Shown here: in pieces, positions 8,474 through 17,191 of the stretch | Numbering within the stretch: the first letter of the stretch is position 1 | Layout: every line of letters starts with the position of its first letter | Source: Alkalithermobacter thermoalcaliphilus JW-YL-7 = DSM 7308 | GTDB lineage: Bacteria; Bacillota; Clostridia; Peptostreptococcales; Peptostreptococcaceae | Direction: 5' to 3' | Length of the DNA stretch: 64,000 nt | Assembly: GCA_001584565.1 (NCBI GenBank) | Contig: LSFY01000001.1 | Span: forward strand, 1,040,001-1,104,000 | The notes under the pieces: generated by a model | Told to the model about the DNA's origin: nothing | The model's database searches: none | The model's input: only the letters and a program-made list of their open reading frames with translations | Program-made: the position numbers and the translations under genes

Positions 8474-9438
8474 TCAAAGTTTTACTACTAGTGATTTTGC
8501 TGTACCTTCTAAGGTTTTATAATAAAATTCTGTTGGTGAAATATATCCTAGTGAGCTATGGATTCTAGTTTTATTGTAGAATTTAATATATTCAGATACT
8601 GCTTCATAAGCCTCAGCGTAACTATTAAATTCGGACCTTGACAAACATTCATCTTCTAATAGTCTATGAAAAGCCTCAATATGGGCATTTTTATTTGGAG
8701 TCTTAAATGGTATTCTTTCGTGTTCTAGTTTTAGTTCCTTGCAAGTATCTTGAAATTTATTGCTGATAAATTGTGGACCATTATCTGACCTTATAACTAA
8801 GTTAGTTTCTTTATTATAAAGCCCTCGCTTCATCAATGCTCTTTTAAGGGCTATAATTATGTCCTCGGTTTTACAGGATAAACCTATGTGGTACTCTACT
8901 ACATTTCTATCATATACATTTAAAAAGGAAGCTATATAGAAGAATCTATCTTCACCATGTATATAACCGTATTTAACATCTGTTTCCCACAGGGAGTTTG
9001 GCCATGTTATTTCTCTATTTTTAGCTATTTTTCTAGGATGCTTAGCTTTAATTTTTCTTTGAGACCTTAAGATTTCAAGTTCTTTACATAATCTATATAC
9101 TTTTTTCTTATTTATGATTAAATTAAATTTTCTCCTTAATAACACAGTTATTTTGTAATAACCATAGTACAATCCCTCTGTTTCTATGATTTCTAATATA
9201 TATTCTTTTATTTGTTCATCACAAATGCGGTTGCCATCTTTATCAAAAGAATAACCAGGAATTGGTCTACCACCTTTATTCGTTATAATATCTTCATTTA
9301 CATCTTCAGATTTAGCTCTTTTTTTAATGTTGTAATAATAGGTAGACCTACTTAAGCCTACAATTTTAAGGACAATAACTGCGGTATATCCTAGATCAAT
9401 CCATTTCTTTGCAATGTTAACTTTATCTTCTATTGTGG
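8474..9438 (-). CDS. IS3-family transposase OrfB (integrase core)
   Basis: The open frame reaches back from the stop at 8474 to about 9438, where it overlaps the end of orfA. It has no good start of its own; a -1 shift on the AAAAAAAAC run at the end of orfA would give OrfAB (KKNEPTIEDKVNIAKKW). The first ATG with a full downstream domain is at 9172 (MYYGYYKIT). DDE residues are visible: WETDVKYG, VIRSDNGPQF and NAHIEAFHRLLEDE. This part binds the ends and catalyses strand transfer. The frame appears intact. Confidence 0.85.
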
Positions 9439-9738
9439 GTTCGTTTTTTTTAAAAGGTCTCTAAGAATGGCTATTTCTAAATCTTTTTCACCTAGTAATT
9501 TTTTCAATTGTTCATTTTCTTCTTCTAAAGATTTAGCATTAATATTATTGGAATAATTAGAACTTGGAATTAATCCATTTTGCTTCTTTGACTCCCTAAC
9601 CCAGCGAGTAACAGTGCCAGGAACTAAATCGTGTCTTCTTGCAACTAAAGAAGCATTGCCTGTTTCTTCTACTTCCTTAACAATTTGACGCTTAAATTCT
9701 TCTGGATACCTTTTACCTTTCCCTTTCAATTTAGACAA
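9430..9738 (-). CDS. IS3-family OrfA (helix-turn-helix)
   Basis: 102 residues. The N-terminal GKRYPEEFKRQIVKEVEETGNASLVARRHDLVPGTV... region is the HTH_Tnp_1 fold that recognises the element ends; residues 65-100 form a leucine-zipper-like coil (EEENEQLKKLLGEKDLEI). It ends in KKTNPQ directly after the slippery A run that fuses it to OrfB. Confidence 0.85.
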   Translation of the reverse strand: MSKLKGKGKRYPEEFKRQIVKEVEETGNASLVARRHDLVPGTVTRWVRESKKQNGLIPSSNYSNNINAKSLEEENEQLKKLLGEKDLEIAILRDLLKKTNPQ

Positions 9739-9798
9739 CCTCCTATTAATTTTTATTTTACTAAATTAGTGTGCGATTGTCCAAATTGGTTAGGGGGC

Positions 9799-10310
9799 TT
9801 AATAGAGTGAGGAATGCATTAAAAGTGCAATTTCATTTATAGTTAATCCCCCTTTATATTTAGTTCTGGTAAAATATATTTGTTGTGCACGATTTCTTGT
9901 ATCTAGTAAGGCCTGCATTTCGGGTGTTCTTATTGTTGCTGTAGCGGGTATTTCGACACGAGGAGGAAATAACCGAAACATATATTTTTCCACTGCTTCG
10001 GACAAGCCTTTTAAAAGATGAAATCTATAACCGATTTGAATAGCTTTGGGATGAGCTTCTGTTATAGCAGAAGCATAAATTTGTGAACCATATCTAGATA
10101 CAATCTCAATATTTGGATAATTCCTTAACCATTCTATAGCTGGCTCTTTATCTCTAGAATTAAGTATATCAATTATTCTGTGGGAATCAAGATCAACCAT
10201 AATAGTTCCATAAGAATATCGCTTCTTAAATGCAAAATCATCTATAAAAACTCTAATAATACCATTTTCAAGAAGTGATATATAATCTATTCCTATGTAG
10301 TTATTAAATA
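9799..10310 (-). pseudogene. ISL3-family transposase fragment
   Basis: The fragment begins near NYIGIDYISL, continues FIDDFAFKKRYSYGTIMVDLDSHRIIDIL, the catalytic-aspartate region of ISL3-family DDE transposases, and ends with NEIALLMHSS where the IS3 element starts. The N-terminal zinc-binding region and the C-terminal half are both absent, so it is a relic. Its presence next to the mcrB break suggests that several insertions and a deletion shaped this junction. Confidence 0.8.
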
Positions 10311-10348
10311 AATTAATACAAACTTACTTTAGTATAAACTATATCAAT

Positions 10349-10377
10349 TTAACTTAAATATTTCATTATGGTATTCT
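10349..10377 (+). promoter_or_regulatory. Candidate promoter of the TDT/DUF169 operon
   Basis: TTAACT (10349-10354) and TATTCT (10372-10377) with a 17-bp spacer, 33 bp before the start codon. The match to consensus is moderate. Confidence 0.45.
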
Positions 10378-10409
10378 ATATGTAGAAAAAATATAGAGAG
10401 GGGTTTTAT

Positions 10410-11357
10410 ATGAAAGATTTATTGAAAAAATTACCATTACCAATTACAGGTCTTATGCTTGGATTTGCAGCATTAGGAAACTTAATCCAATCCCATAGTG
10501 AAAGCCTTAGAAGCTTGTTTGGGTTAATCTCAGGTATTATCTTTGTATTAGTTTTATTAAAAATTATCATGCTTCCAAAAGGTGTTAAAGAAGCTCTTCA
10601 AAACCCAGTTATTGCAAGTGTATTCCCTACATTTTCAATGACAATGATGCTTTTAGCAACATACATTAAACCTTTTAGTGGTGGAATCGCTAGTTTGTTT
10701 TGGTTCGCTGGACTAATTCTGCATATAGTTCTTATGATATCTTTTACTCAAAAATTTGTACTAAATAATAATTATAGTATTAAAAAGGTCTTCCCTAGCT
10801 GGTTTATCCCTTATGTGGGAATTGCAGCAGCTAGCGTTACATCTGGTGCAGTTGGAATGCAATCAATAGGAAGAATTATATTTTGGTTTGCTTTAGCTAC
10901 TTTTGTGGTATTGCTTGTAATTGTTTTAAAGAGAGTTTTTGTGGTGAAAGAAATGCCTGAACCAACAATCCCAACAATTGGAATCCTTTCAGCACCTGCA
11001 AGTATATGCTTAGCTGGATATATGAACTCATTTGAAGTGAAAAATATAACCCTTGTTTATGCCTTACTAATAGTTGCTCAAGTTTTATATTGGGGAGTAA
11101 TACTTTATTTACCAAAGATACTAAAGCTAAAATTTTACCCAAGTTACTCTGGATATACATTCCCATTAGTTATAAGCGGATTAGGATTAAAGCTTACTAA
11201 TGGATTCTTAACTAAAGTAGGAAGTCCTATTTCATTCCTTCCAACATTGGTAACTATAGAAGAAATAGTTGCTGTAGTAGCATGTATTTATGTATTAATT
11301 AGATTTTTAAGATTCTTATTTGAAACAGAAAAAGTAGAACCACAAACAAGTAAGTAA
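10410..11357 (+). CDS. TDT-family (TehA/SLAC1-like) membrane transporter
   Basis: 315 residues, almost entirely hydrophobic, with about ten membrane-spanning segments: the size and pattern of the tellurite-resistance/dicarboxylate transporter family that includes TehA and the plant anion channel SLAC1. Recognisable pieces are LPLPITGLMLGFAALGNL at the N-terminus and PSYSGYTFPLVISG near residue 245. The ribosome site is GAGAGGGG. It is followed 28 bp later by a DUF169 gene in the same direction, so the two are probably co-transcribed. Substrate unknown; family members move small anions, dicarboxylates or sulfite. Confidence 0.85.
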   Translation: MKDLLKKLPLPITGLMLGFAALGNLIQSHSESLRSLFGLISGIIFVLVLLKIIMLPKGVKEALQNPVIASVFPTFSMTMMLLATYIKPFSGGIASLFWFAGLILHIVLMISFTQKFVLNNNYSIKKVFPSWFIPYVGIAAASVTSGAVGMQSIGRIIFWFALATFVVLLVIVLKRVFVVKEMPEPTIPTIGILSAPASICLAGYMNSFEVKNITLVYALLIVAQVLYWGVILYLPKILKLKFYPSYSGYTFPLVISGLGLKLTNGFLTKVGSPISFLPTLVTIEEIVAVVACIYVLIRFLRFLFETEKVEPQTSK

Positions 11358-11385
11358 TTAAAAGTAAAAACATGGAGGAGATATA

Positions 11386-12201
11386 ATGGATATTAAAAGC
11401 AGTGTGGAATTAATCGAATCATATTTAGATTTAGACCGTAAACCAGTGGGAGTTAAGTTTTTCTTTAATAAAGATGAATTTGATAACTTTGAAGTTCCTC
11501 AAAAAGATCGCAAAGTCACATATTGTAACTCTGTACAACTTGCTAGTAGGGGGCAGGCTATGAAATTAACAAAAGCAAATCAAGCATGCCCAAATGGAGC
11601 CTTTGCATTACATTTTACAGAAGTGCCAGAACCAATTGCTAATGGAAAAGGTAGATTCAGCAAACATATTTACAAGGATGTGGAAACATCAAAAAGTATT
11701 AATGATAATATGCTTTTCTTAAAAGAACAGCTTGCAGGAGTTGCAGTTATGCCTCTTGAAAACTATACTGAAGCACCAGATGTTGTAATTGTAGTAAGTA
11801 GTTCCTACAATGTTATGAGAATGATTCAAGGACATGGCTACTTTAATGGCTATACAAATAACTTGAGAACTGTTGGACTACAAGCAGTATGTCAGGATTT
11901 AACAACATACCCTTACAACACTCAAGATATCAATATCTCTTTATTATGTCCAGGAACTCGATTAGTTGCTAATTGGCAAGCTAATGAAATAGGAATTGGT
12001 ATTCCTTTTGCTAAATGGTACGAAGTTGTACAAGGTGTTATTGAAACAACTAATCCTTTTGAAAGAGATAAAAATAAGAAAGGTATCGTAGAAAGATTAA
12101 AGGCTCGTGGATTAGATGCTAGCGGAATCATATTCGGTCAAAACTATGATGATGGGTCATATAGCGGTGGAAAAATAGAAATTGAAGAATTAAGTAAATA
12201 A
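11386..12201 (+). CDS. DUF169 family protein
   Basis: 271 residues of the COG2043/DUF169 type: an N-terminal LDRKPVGVKFF signature (17-27), conserved cysteines in KVTYCNSVQ and NQACPNGAF, and the C-terminal LLCPGTR and IGIPFAKWYEV segments. It is soluble, with no signal peptide. The biochemical role of the family is unknown to me; the cysteines suggest metal or cofactor binding. GGAGGAG lies 6 bases before the ATG, and a strong terminator follows. Pairing with a TDT transporter suggests handling of a small anion. Confidence 0.8.
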   Translation: MDIKSSVELIESYLDLDRKPVGVKFFFNKDEFDNFEVPQKDRKVTYCNSVQLASRGQAMKLTKANQACPNGAFALHFTEVPEPIANGKGRFSKHIYKDVETSKSINDNMLFLKEQLAGVAVMPLENYTEAPDVVIVVSSSYNVMRMIQGHGYFNGYTNNLRTVGLQAVCQDLTTYPYNTQDINISLLCPGTRLVANWQANEIGIGIPFAKWYEVVQGVIETTNPFERDKNKKGIVERLKARGLDASGIIFGQNYDDGSYSGGKIEIEELSK

Positions 12202-12207
12202 TACAAA

Positions 12208-12233
12208 GAACTCCTGTTTAAAAGCAGGAGTTC
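12208..12233 (+). terminator. Terminator of the TDT/DUF169 operon
   Basis: GAACTCCTG pairs with CAGGAGTTC around an 8-nt loop and is followed by CTTT. Confidence 0.8.
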
Positions 12234-12240
12234 CTTTATC

Positions 12241-12659
12241 TTATCTTAGAGGGTCTAATTAATTTTGTATTTTAAATAAATCCCATGCACTAATCCGACA
12301 AGAATTATCTGACTGGATAAAAATTACAATTTTATTATCTTGGTTTTATACTTGCCAAAACTATTTTATTTTATGCATTAAAATGTTTAGTTTTGGCAAT
12401 AGTCTTAACTATCTAGAGATATGCTCATTTATAGATATAGTGTAGATATATCTTAAATAAGATTCTTTGTTTTTCTTGAGATACAGGCTTTAATCCAGTC
12501 TTACAGGCTGTTTTAAATCCTGTATCTCTTCTTTATCCTAGCTTTCAAGGTAGATTTTTAAGAATTTATGGATATTAGCTAGCTTTAAAGGTGTTTCTCT
12601 AATCTTCCTTCAAAGAATATGGTTAGCTGGTTTAAAATGGAATCCCATTTCTGTACCTT
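12241..12659. other. Gene-free stretch with two inverted repeats
   Basis: I find no gene. Two perfect inverted repeats stand out: TGCCAAAACTA with its complement (12353-12363 / 12388-12398) and GAGATACAGG with CCTGTATCTC (12478-12487 / 12519-12528). They could be insertion-sequence ends or terminators left from degraded mobile DNA. Confidence 0.4.
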
Positions 12660-12924
12660 TGAGTCCATTTCTTGATTAAATTCTGGCTTGCAAGAAGGGC
12701 AACATCCTCATTCGCAGCTTCTATCTCTTGGAATTTCCAGCTTCATATCTCCTCTATGGGGAATAATGCGATTTACTACTATGGCTTCAACTATACTATT
12801 ATTCTATTAACTTTTATGCATTCAACACATAATAGATTTGCTTCTAAAAACTTTTTTCTTTCCAATCGTCTCCTAATATTGAGCGTAGAAGTAGCCCATG
12901 TATTCTTCTATCCAAATACTTCAT
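12660..12924 (-). pseudogene. Decayed HNH endonuclease (phage-type)
   Basis: Reading the minus strand from ATG 12924 gives MKYLDRRIHGLLLRSILGDD, then FLEANLLCVECIKVN in a neighbouring frame, a stop, and VEAIVVNRIIPHRGDMKL in yet another. Together these match the LCVECLKxGxxVxAxVVDHIIPHRGD core of phage terminase-associated HNH nucleases. Frames are broken several times and the rest is lost, so this is a relic of an older phage. Confidence 0.6.
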
Positions 12925-12999
12925 AGTTTTCAACCTTATAATTTAATTGAGGAAATTGCATAATTAACTTTTTTAATCAAGGTTAAAAAAGAGTATAAA

Positions 13000-14400
13000 G
13001 AATTAGCCCATTAATAAATGGGATTTTGAAATTATTATTAATATTTTCAACAGTAAAATCCTCAATTCTTAGTATATTTATATAGTTTGTTAAGCTGCTT
13101 TACTCAAAGATTTCATTGTGTTTATTGCTATGGTACCTGATATTAGTGCTATGCAATTTAATATTGCGTGGACCTTGACTTTTTTAATACCTTTAGACCT
13201 TACATTATCGAGGTTTAGGTAGCATTTTAATCTACTAAAACACCTTTCTATGGAGGTTCTTTTATCATATTGCTTTTTCCAATCATCTGTGTATCGTAAA
13301 GGATAACCATAATACCTTGGATTTTCTTTATAGTTTACTTTAAGGGTATAGCCGTAATTAGAGCTTGAGCACCAGTTCATCCCGTGTGGACAATCACACC
13401 GTCCTAGGGCATGAGGGCATCTAAATTTTAAATAATTTCCATCTTTGCCCCAGTAAACTAACTTGTAACCTCCTGAACAAATAGGATTAAAATCTTCATC
13501 TAATCCTTCAGGTGGAGCATAGCTACCCCTTGGATTGTAAGCTATTATTGGAATGCCTTGATATTCGTTGATTATGGCCTTGTAGACATAATCAAGATCA
13601 TAGGCAGAATCCATAGCATAATATTTAGGTTTAAAGGTATCTTTATAGTTTTTAAAAAATTGCTCAATTAAAGGTAAAGCCATCGTTCCATCATAATTAC
13701 TAGCTGGTGTAACTAATATATCCAATGGTAGTTCGCTTTTGGAATCACATAATATATGTAGTTTCCAGCCGAACCAGCGTATATTGTTGCCATTGGTATC
13801 CTTTTTCATTCCCCAGTTAGGATTAGTTCCATCATCAGTAATATCTTTTTTAGGTTTAGCAGCCTCATATGAATCTAATTTTGTGGAATCAATGGAGATA
13901 TGCTCTCCATCAATAATATCTAGTTCTTTAGCTTTAATAACTAGATCATAAAATATTTGTTCAAGATGTTCAGAATTTGACAGCTTATCAATGAACCTAC
14001 TAAAAGTAGATTCAGATGGCACTTCACCAAGAACATCAAAACCACAGCTGTATCGTAGTACAGGGTTTTCTTTAAGTTTAATGACTAAATCTTTGATAGA
14101 ATTAATTTTTTCAACTTGCATAGCTATTAAAGAATAAATCAAACATTCGGGTTCATATCCCTTTGGACCCCTAGAATTATCGGATTTTCTTAGTTCATTA
14201 GCAAGCTTTGAGACATCAATTTGTTCTAAAATTAATTCTAATCTAGTTTGTTGCTGAAATTTAATAATTTCTTCAAAGGAAAAAAAGAGTTGTTTGTCGA
14301 ATATACATATTAAGTGGTTTCACTCCTTTCGGATTATTTTGCTGTCACTTAATATATTCGACATTTATGGGGTGAAACCCTTTTTGCTTTGAGAAAAAAT
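13000..14400 (-). mobile_element. Insertion sequence with a DDE transposase (IS4/IS1182-like)
   Basis: The boundaries are estimates. Around the transposase lie an upstream palindrome (14297-14364, CGAATATA...TATATTCG type) and, further out, TTTCACCCC-like sequence. I could not define the terminal repeats by eye. Confidence 0.5.
13090..14308 (-). pseudogene. DDE transposase with a 1-bp frameshift near the start
   Basis: The natural start is ATG 14308 behind AAAGGAGTG, giving MYIRQTTLF, the usual opening of this family. A run of seven T (plus-strand A, 14280-14286), where I would expect six, throws the frame off before SFEEIIKFQQQTRLELILE. The remainder is open down to the stop: DUF772-like CLIYSLIAMQ, then EHISIDSTKLD, YYAMDSAYDLDYVY and SIERCFSRLK. 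One base, real or a sequencing error, separates it from an intact transposase. Internal initiation could give a 350-residue protein from 14142. Confidence 0.7.
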
Positions 14401-14576
14401 TTAGTAAAATCAATGGTTTAAAATTATGAAATTTACTCAATTCTTTATTAATCTATATAAATCCTTTTTAAAGAATAATTTTTCATTTTTTCAACTATAC
14501 TTTAACTTTTAGAGGATTTATATGTAATGTGTTGAAGTATATGAATATACTTATATTAAGAAAGGTTGGTGTTAGA

Positions 14577-15272
14577 ATGAATTTATCAAAAAGAAATAGA
14601 TATACATTATCTATTTTGCTAATTATAAGTGCAGTTATTCTAATGTTTAATACTAATAACGATCCAACTCCTCTTATTAATAGAATATTTAAGCCAACAG
14701 ATTTTATGGGAGGAACTTTTTATTATGGAGGTATTTTGTGCATAATATTGATTATTGTAGGACTTTCAGGAATACAATCTAAGATATTTAAAAAGGATGC
14801 TTCAAAGATTATTGCTCTTATATTAATTCTTCAACTTACTATTCCTTTGAATAATTTTAGTATTAAGCTTATTAAGAGTATGTCATCTGATCTAAACTCA
14901 ATATATTACAATAGAAATGAGCCTAATACATTAAAAATACAAGTAGGTGATGGTGGTGAATTTATACGTTATACATTAGAATTAGAAAACTGTAGCAACA
15001 TACCACAACAGTTCTACCTTAAGATAATAATGCCTGATTACTATGAAGAGTTAATTGTTGAAAAAGAGCTTGTAGCTAAAGAATTGGATCTTAAATCTGA
15101 TAAGATATTTGTTTTACAAGGTAAAGAAAAAAAGAAGATTGAGGCTGTTTTCTCAGGGGATATAAATGATAATATTATAGAAAAGCCAGGTTCTGCTTCT
15201 TATATTACTAAAGATATTGAATTTGTACTAATTAACGACAAAGAAGAGGTTAGATTTATTAGTCGGTATTAA
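14577..15272 (+). CDS. Small membrane protein of unknown function
   Basis: I do not recognise this 231-residue protein. The start at ATG 14577 (MNLSKRNRYT) sits behind AAAGGTTGG; codons from 14529 have no ribosome site. Three hydrophobic segments are visible: YTLSILLIISAVILMF, GGILCIILIIVGLSG and IIALILILQLTIPL. A soluble C-terminal domain of about 125 residues with beta-strand character follows (FIRYTLELEN to EVRFISRY). It is convergent with the comM remnant and shares a bidirectional terminator with it. Confidence 0.75.
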   Translation: MNLSKRNRYTLSILLIISAVILMFNTNNDPTPLINRIFKPTDFMGGTFYYGGILCIILIIVGLSGIQSKIFKKDASKIIALILILQLTIPLNNFSIKLIKSMSSDLNSIYYNRNEPNTLKIQVGDGGEFIRYTLELENCSNIPQQFYLKIIMPDYYEELIVEKELVAKELDLKSDKIFVLQGKEKKKIEAVFSGDINDNIIEKPGSASYITKDIEFVLINDKEEVRFISRY

Positions 15273-15300
15273 ATCCCTTACTAATATCAGTAAGGGATTT
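15271..15300. terminator. Bidirectional terminator
   Basis: A perfect 12-bp stem (15271-15282 / 15289-15300) with AAA at one side and TTT at the other, exactly between two convergent genes. It serves the membrane protein on the plus strand and comM on the minus strand. Confidence 0.85.
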
Positions 15301-15302
15301 AA

Positions 15303-15782
15303 TTATCCCCAATAAGTAAAGTATGCTTTTCTGAAAGATAGGGCTTCAGCTAAATGATTTATATTTATATTCTCACTACTGTCTAGGTCTGCTATTGTTC
15401 GTGCAGTTTTTAGTAGTTTGTAATAACTTCGTGAGCTTAGTTTGTATTTTTGAAGAATCTGTTTTGCAAAATCTTTGCAAGTTTTATCAAGATAACAATA
15501 TTTGTCTATATCTTTTGTACTGAGTTGGTTATTAGTTTTTATATTGCTATTTTTATATCTTTCTCCTTGTATATATCTTGCAGCATCTACTCTTTTCTTT
15601 ATTTCACTAGATGATTCTATATTAGTTTGACTGTCAAAGTCTTCATAATCTAAAGGTGTCATTTCAATAAATATATCAAACCTATCAAGCATTGGCCCTG
15701 ATATTTTATTTAAGTATCTTTGTACCTGACTTGTCTTGCATTTACATTCTCTTGTTAAATCCTTATAATACCCACATGGACA
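15303..15782 (-). pseudogene. comM: comM (yifB) 3' part, separated by the prophage
   Basis: From attL the frame reads CPCGYYKDLTRECKCKTSQVQRYLNKISGPMLDRFDIFIEM and continues to the natural end FTYWG. This is the sensor/arginine-finger half of the Mg-chelatase-like AAA+ ATPase ComM/YifB. The first half is at 52040-53095. In the intact bacterium the two join at AAMNPCP|CG. Alone it lacks a ribosome site and start codon. ComM is a hexameric helicase that promotes branch migration during natural transformation in proteobacteria; its role in Clostridia is less clear. Confidence 0.95.
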
Positions 15783-15804
15783 AGTCTGTGTTTAACAGTG
15801 CAAC
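15762..15804. other. attL, left prophage junction
   Basis: The shared 5-bp core GGACA lies at 15778-15782. To its left is comM sequence (ATACCCACAT); to its right the phage arm AGTCTGTGTTTAACAGTGCAA. Comparison with attR at 52044-52048 gives the core. Confidence 0.85.
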
Positions 15805-15821
15805 TATTTTAAAAAACAAAA

Positions 15822-15839
15822 AAGAGCCGAAAGGCTCTT
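15822..15839 (-). terminator. Terminator at the end of the phage late operon
   Basis: AAGAGCC-GAAA-GGCTCTT, followed on the minus strand by TTTTTTG, overlapping the stop codon of the last phage gene. It keeps phage transcription out of comM. Confidence 0.85.
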
Positions 15840-16434
15840 ATATTAATGATTTTAGATAACTGCGCCATGGCAGGAACGGATAAAGTTCTACCAGTTTTGC
15901 GAAGACTTCTATGCTCGGTTTTTTTCTACCAGCTTTGTAATCGCTGATAGTTGTTTTTTCTCTTCCGATCTGTTTACTTAGATCGGTTTGAGAACAAGGA
16001 ATTAGCATTAGCATATCACTAAAACTAAGTCCTTCTCCTGTTGCTATTTTTTCAGCAAATGCTAAAGGAATACTTACTTGATAGAAGTCGTATACTTCTT
16101 CAAGTAAATTATCTATTATTTTTTTGATTTCTTCTACTGGATCTTGGAGATGCGGTGTTTCTACAACTTCACCATCTCCAAATCTCATTATCCCTCCTTT
16201 TATTTTGACAAATATAAAAACTGTTTGTTGATCTCTTGTAAAATAAACAGAGATAGCAGTATCTTTGTAGCTGTATAATTTATTATCTATATTATATTTT
16301 CCTAATATCTCTAATATAGCATTTGGATTTTTACTGAAGTACGCAGTTTTTAGCTCCTGCGTACTTTTACCAACTATTGTTATTGATCTCATGTCTTTTA
16401 TATTTTTAAATAATTTTTCTTTTTTATTTAGCAT
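15838..16434 (-). CDS. XRE-type HTH protein, last gene of the prophage
   Basis: 198 residues. The C-terminal quarter (about 148-190) reads DLSKQIGREKTTISDYKAGRKKPSIEVFAKL, a lambda-repressor-type helix-turn-helix. The N-terminal three quarters are a compact alpha/beta region I do not recognise. It stands beyond the lysis genes beside attL, a usual place for genes expressed from the prophage that help the host rather than the phage. It could be a regulator or a phage-exclusion protein. Confidence 0.6.
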   Translation of the reverse strand: MLNKKEKLFKNIKDMRSITIVGKSTQELKTAYFSKNPNAILEILGKYNIDNKLYSYKDTAISVYFTRDQQTVFIFVKIKGGIMRFGDGEVVETPHLQDPVEEIKKIIDNLLEEVYDFYQVSIPLAFAEKIATGEGLSFSDMLMLIPCSQTDLSKQIGREKTTISDYKAGRKKPSIEVFAKLVELYPFLPWRSYLKSLI

Positions 16435-16494
16435 AAAATCATCTCCTTTTTTTATTTTGCAGTTTTTTAAGAGAACTGCAAAACTCTTTTTTTT

Positions 16495-16929
16495 TTAAAC
16501 TTCTTTTTCTTTTAGTGTACTGTACAGTTGACCTAAAACTATACCGTTGTCAAAGCATCCTTGTTTGAACGCTTCTAATTTTTTTAAAATCATCTCTTTT
16601 TTTCTATATTTATACTCAATCGAAAGTTCAAAATCATTTTCGATTTTTTCTTTGTTTTCTTCATATATTTTTTCGATTTTCTGAATCTCTTTTTCAGCTT
16701 CTGTTATTTCTTTGAAATTGTTTATAAAAAAAGTTGAGTCATCATTTTCAAGTAAATTTTTTATTTTTTCTATTTTTTTGTTTATACTATTTGTGTAATC
16801 TTTTTCCGGATTTTCTGCATTCTTTTTTGCTATTACTTCTTCTTTAACTTCTTCTAATTTGTTTATTATTTTCTCCATCTCCTTTTTAATATCTTCAGCC
16901 CACTTTATTTGTTTTGCTGTTCCTTTCAT
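16495..16929 (-). CDS. Coiled-coil protein of unknown function
   Basis: 144 residues, very rich in Lys and Glu, mostly helical. It opens with KGTAKQIKWAEDIKKEM, a motif I know from small phage and plasmid proteins of unknown role, and ends in a short globular tail (FKQGCFDNGIVLGQLYSTLK). It starts behind GAAAGGGGAAATC. It lies between the lysis genes and the terminal XRE gene, so it is probably an accessory gene. Confidence 0.6.
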   Translation of the reverse strand: MKGTAKQIKWAEDIKKEMEKIINKLEEVKEEVIAKKNAENPEKDYTNSINKKIEKIKNLLENDDSTFFINNFKEITEAEKEIQKIEKIYEENKEKIENDFELSIEYKYRKKEMILKKLEAFKQGCFDNGIVLGQLYSTLKEKEV

Positions 16930-17049
16930 TTTTGATTTCCCCTTTCTTTTTTTTTATTTTTTTGTTTTCTTGATTATATTATACGCTAAAAGCGTACTTT
17001 TATGCAATACTTTTTTTAAAAAATTTTTTATTTTTTTTGCATTGAACTA

Positions 17050-17165
17050 CTCCCACTTTCGCTTCGCTTAGAAGTGGGAGATTCCTACGAACTTCGCTCT
17101 ACCGAGCGAATATTTAGTAGGCTATCCCCGTTGTTCCAACGGTTAATCGCAAGGCTTCCTTGCGA
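17050..17165. repeat. Four-hairpin element resembling an IS200/IS605-type end or omega RNA
   Basis: Four consecutive perfect hairpins in 116 bp: CTCCCACTT/AAGTGGGAG (17050-17080); CCTAC with TTCGCTC/GAGCGAA and GTAGG (17084-17121); CCGTTG/CAACGG (17128-17142); TCGCAAGG/CCTTGCGA (17147-17165). GC content is well above the surroundings. The CTCCCACTT hairpin followed by ATCCCC-GTTG-TTC-CAAC is what I remember from ends of IS200/IS605-type elements and their tnpB-linked omega RNAs. No transposase is attached, so it would be a non-autonomous copy in a phage intergenic space. Confidence 0.5.
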
Positions 17166-17191
17166 AGAATAAAAAAAGAGGTAGCCAAATG

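Larger units (their letters stand above)
8297..9798 (-). mobile_element. IS3-family insertion sequence
   Basis: The left end TGACCCCTTAATTTTGGAC (8297 on) matches the inverted right end AGCCCCCTAACC-ATTTGGAC (to about 9798), and the match continues into CACTAAT. Inside are orfA and orfB with a slippery A run, the normal IS3 arrangement. The left flank is mcrB and the right flank is an ISL3 fragment, so no simple target duplication is expected: the insertion came with, or before, a deletion. Confidence 0.85.
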
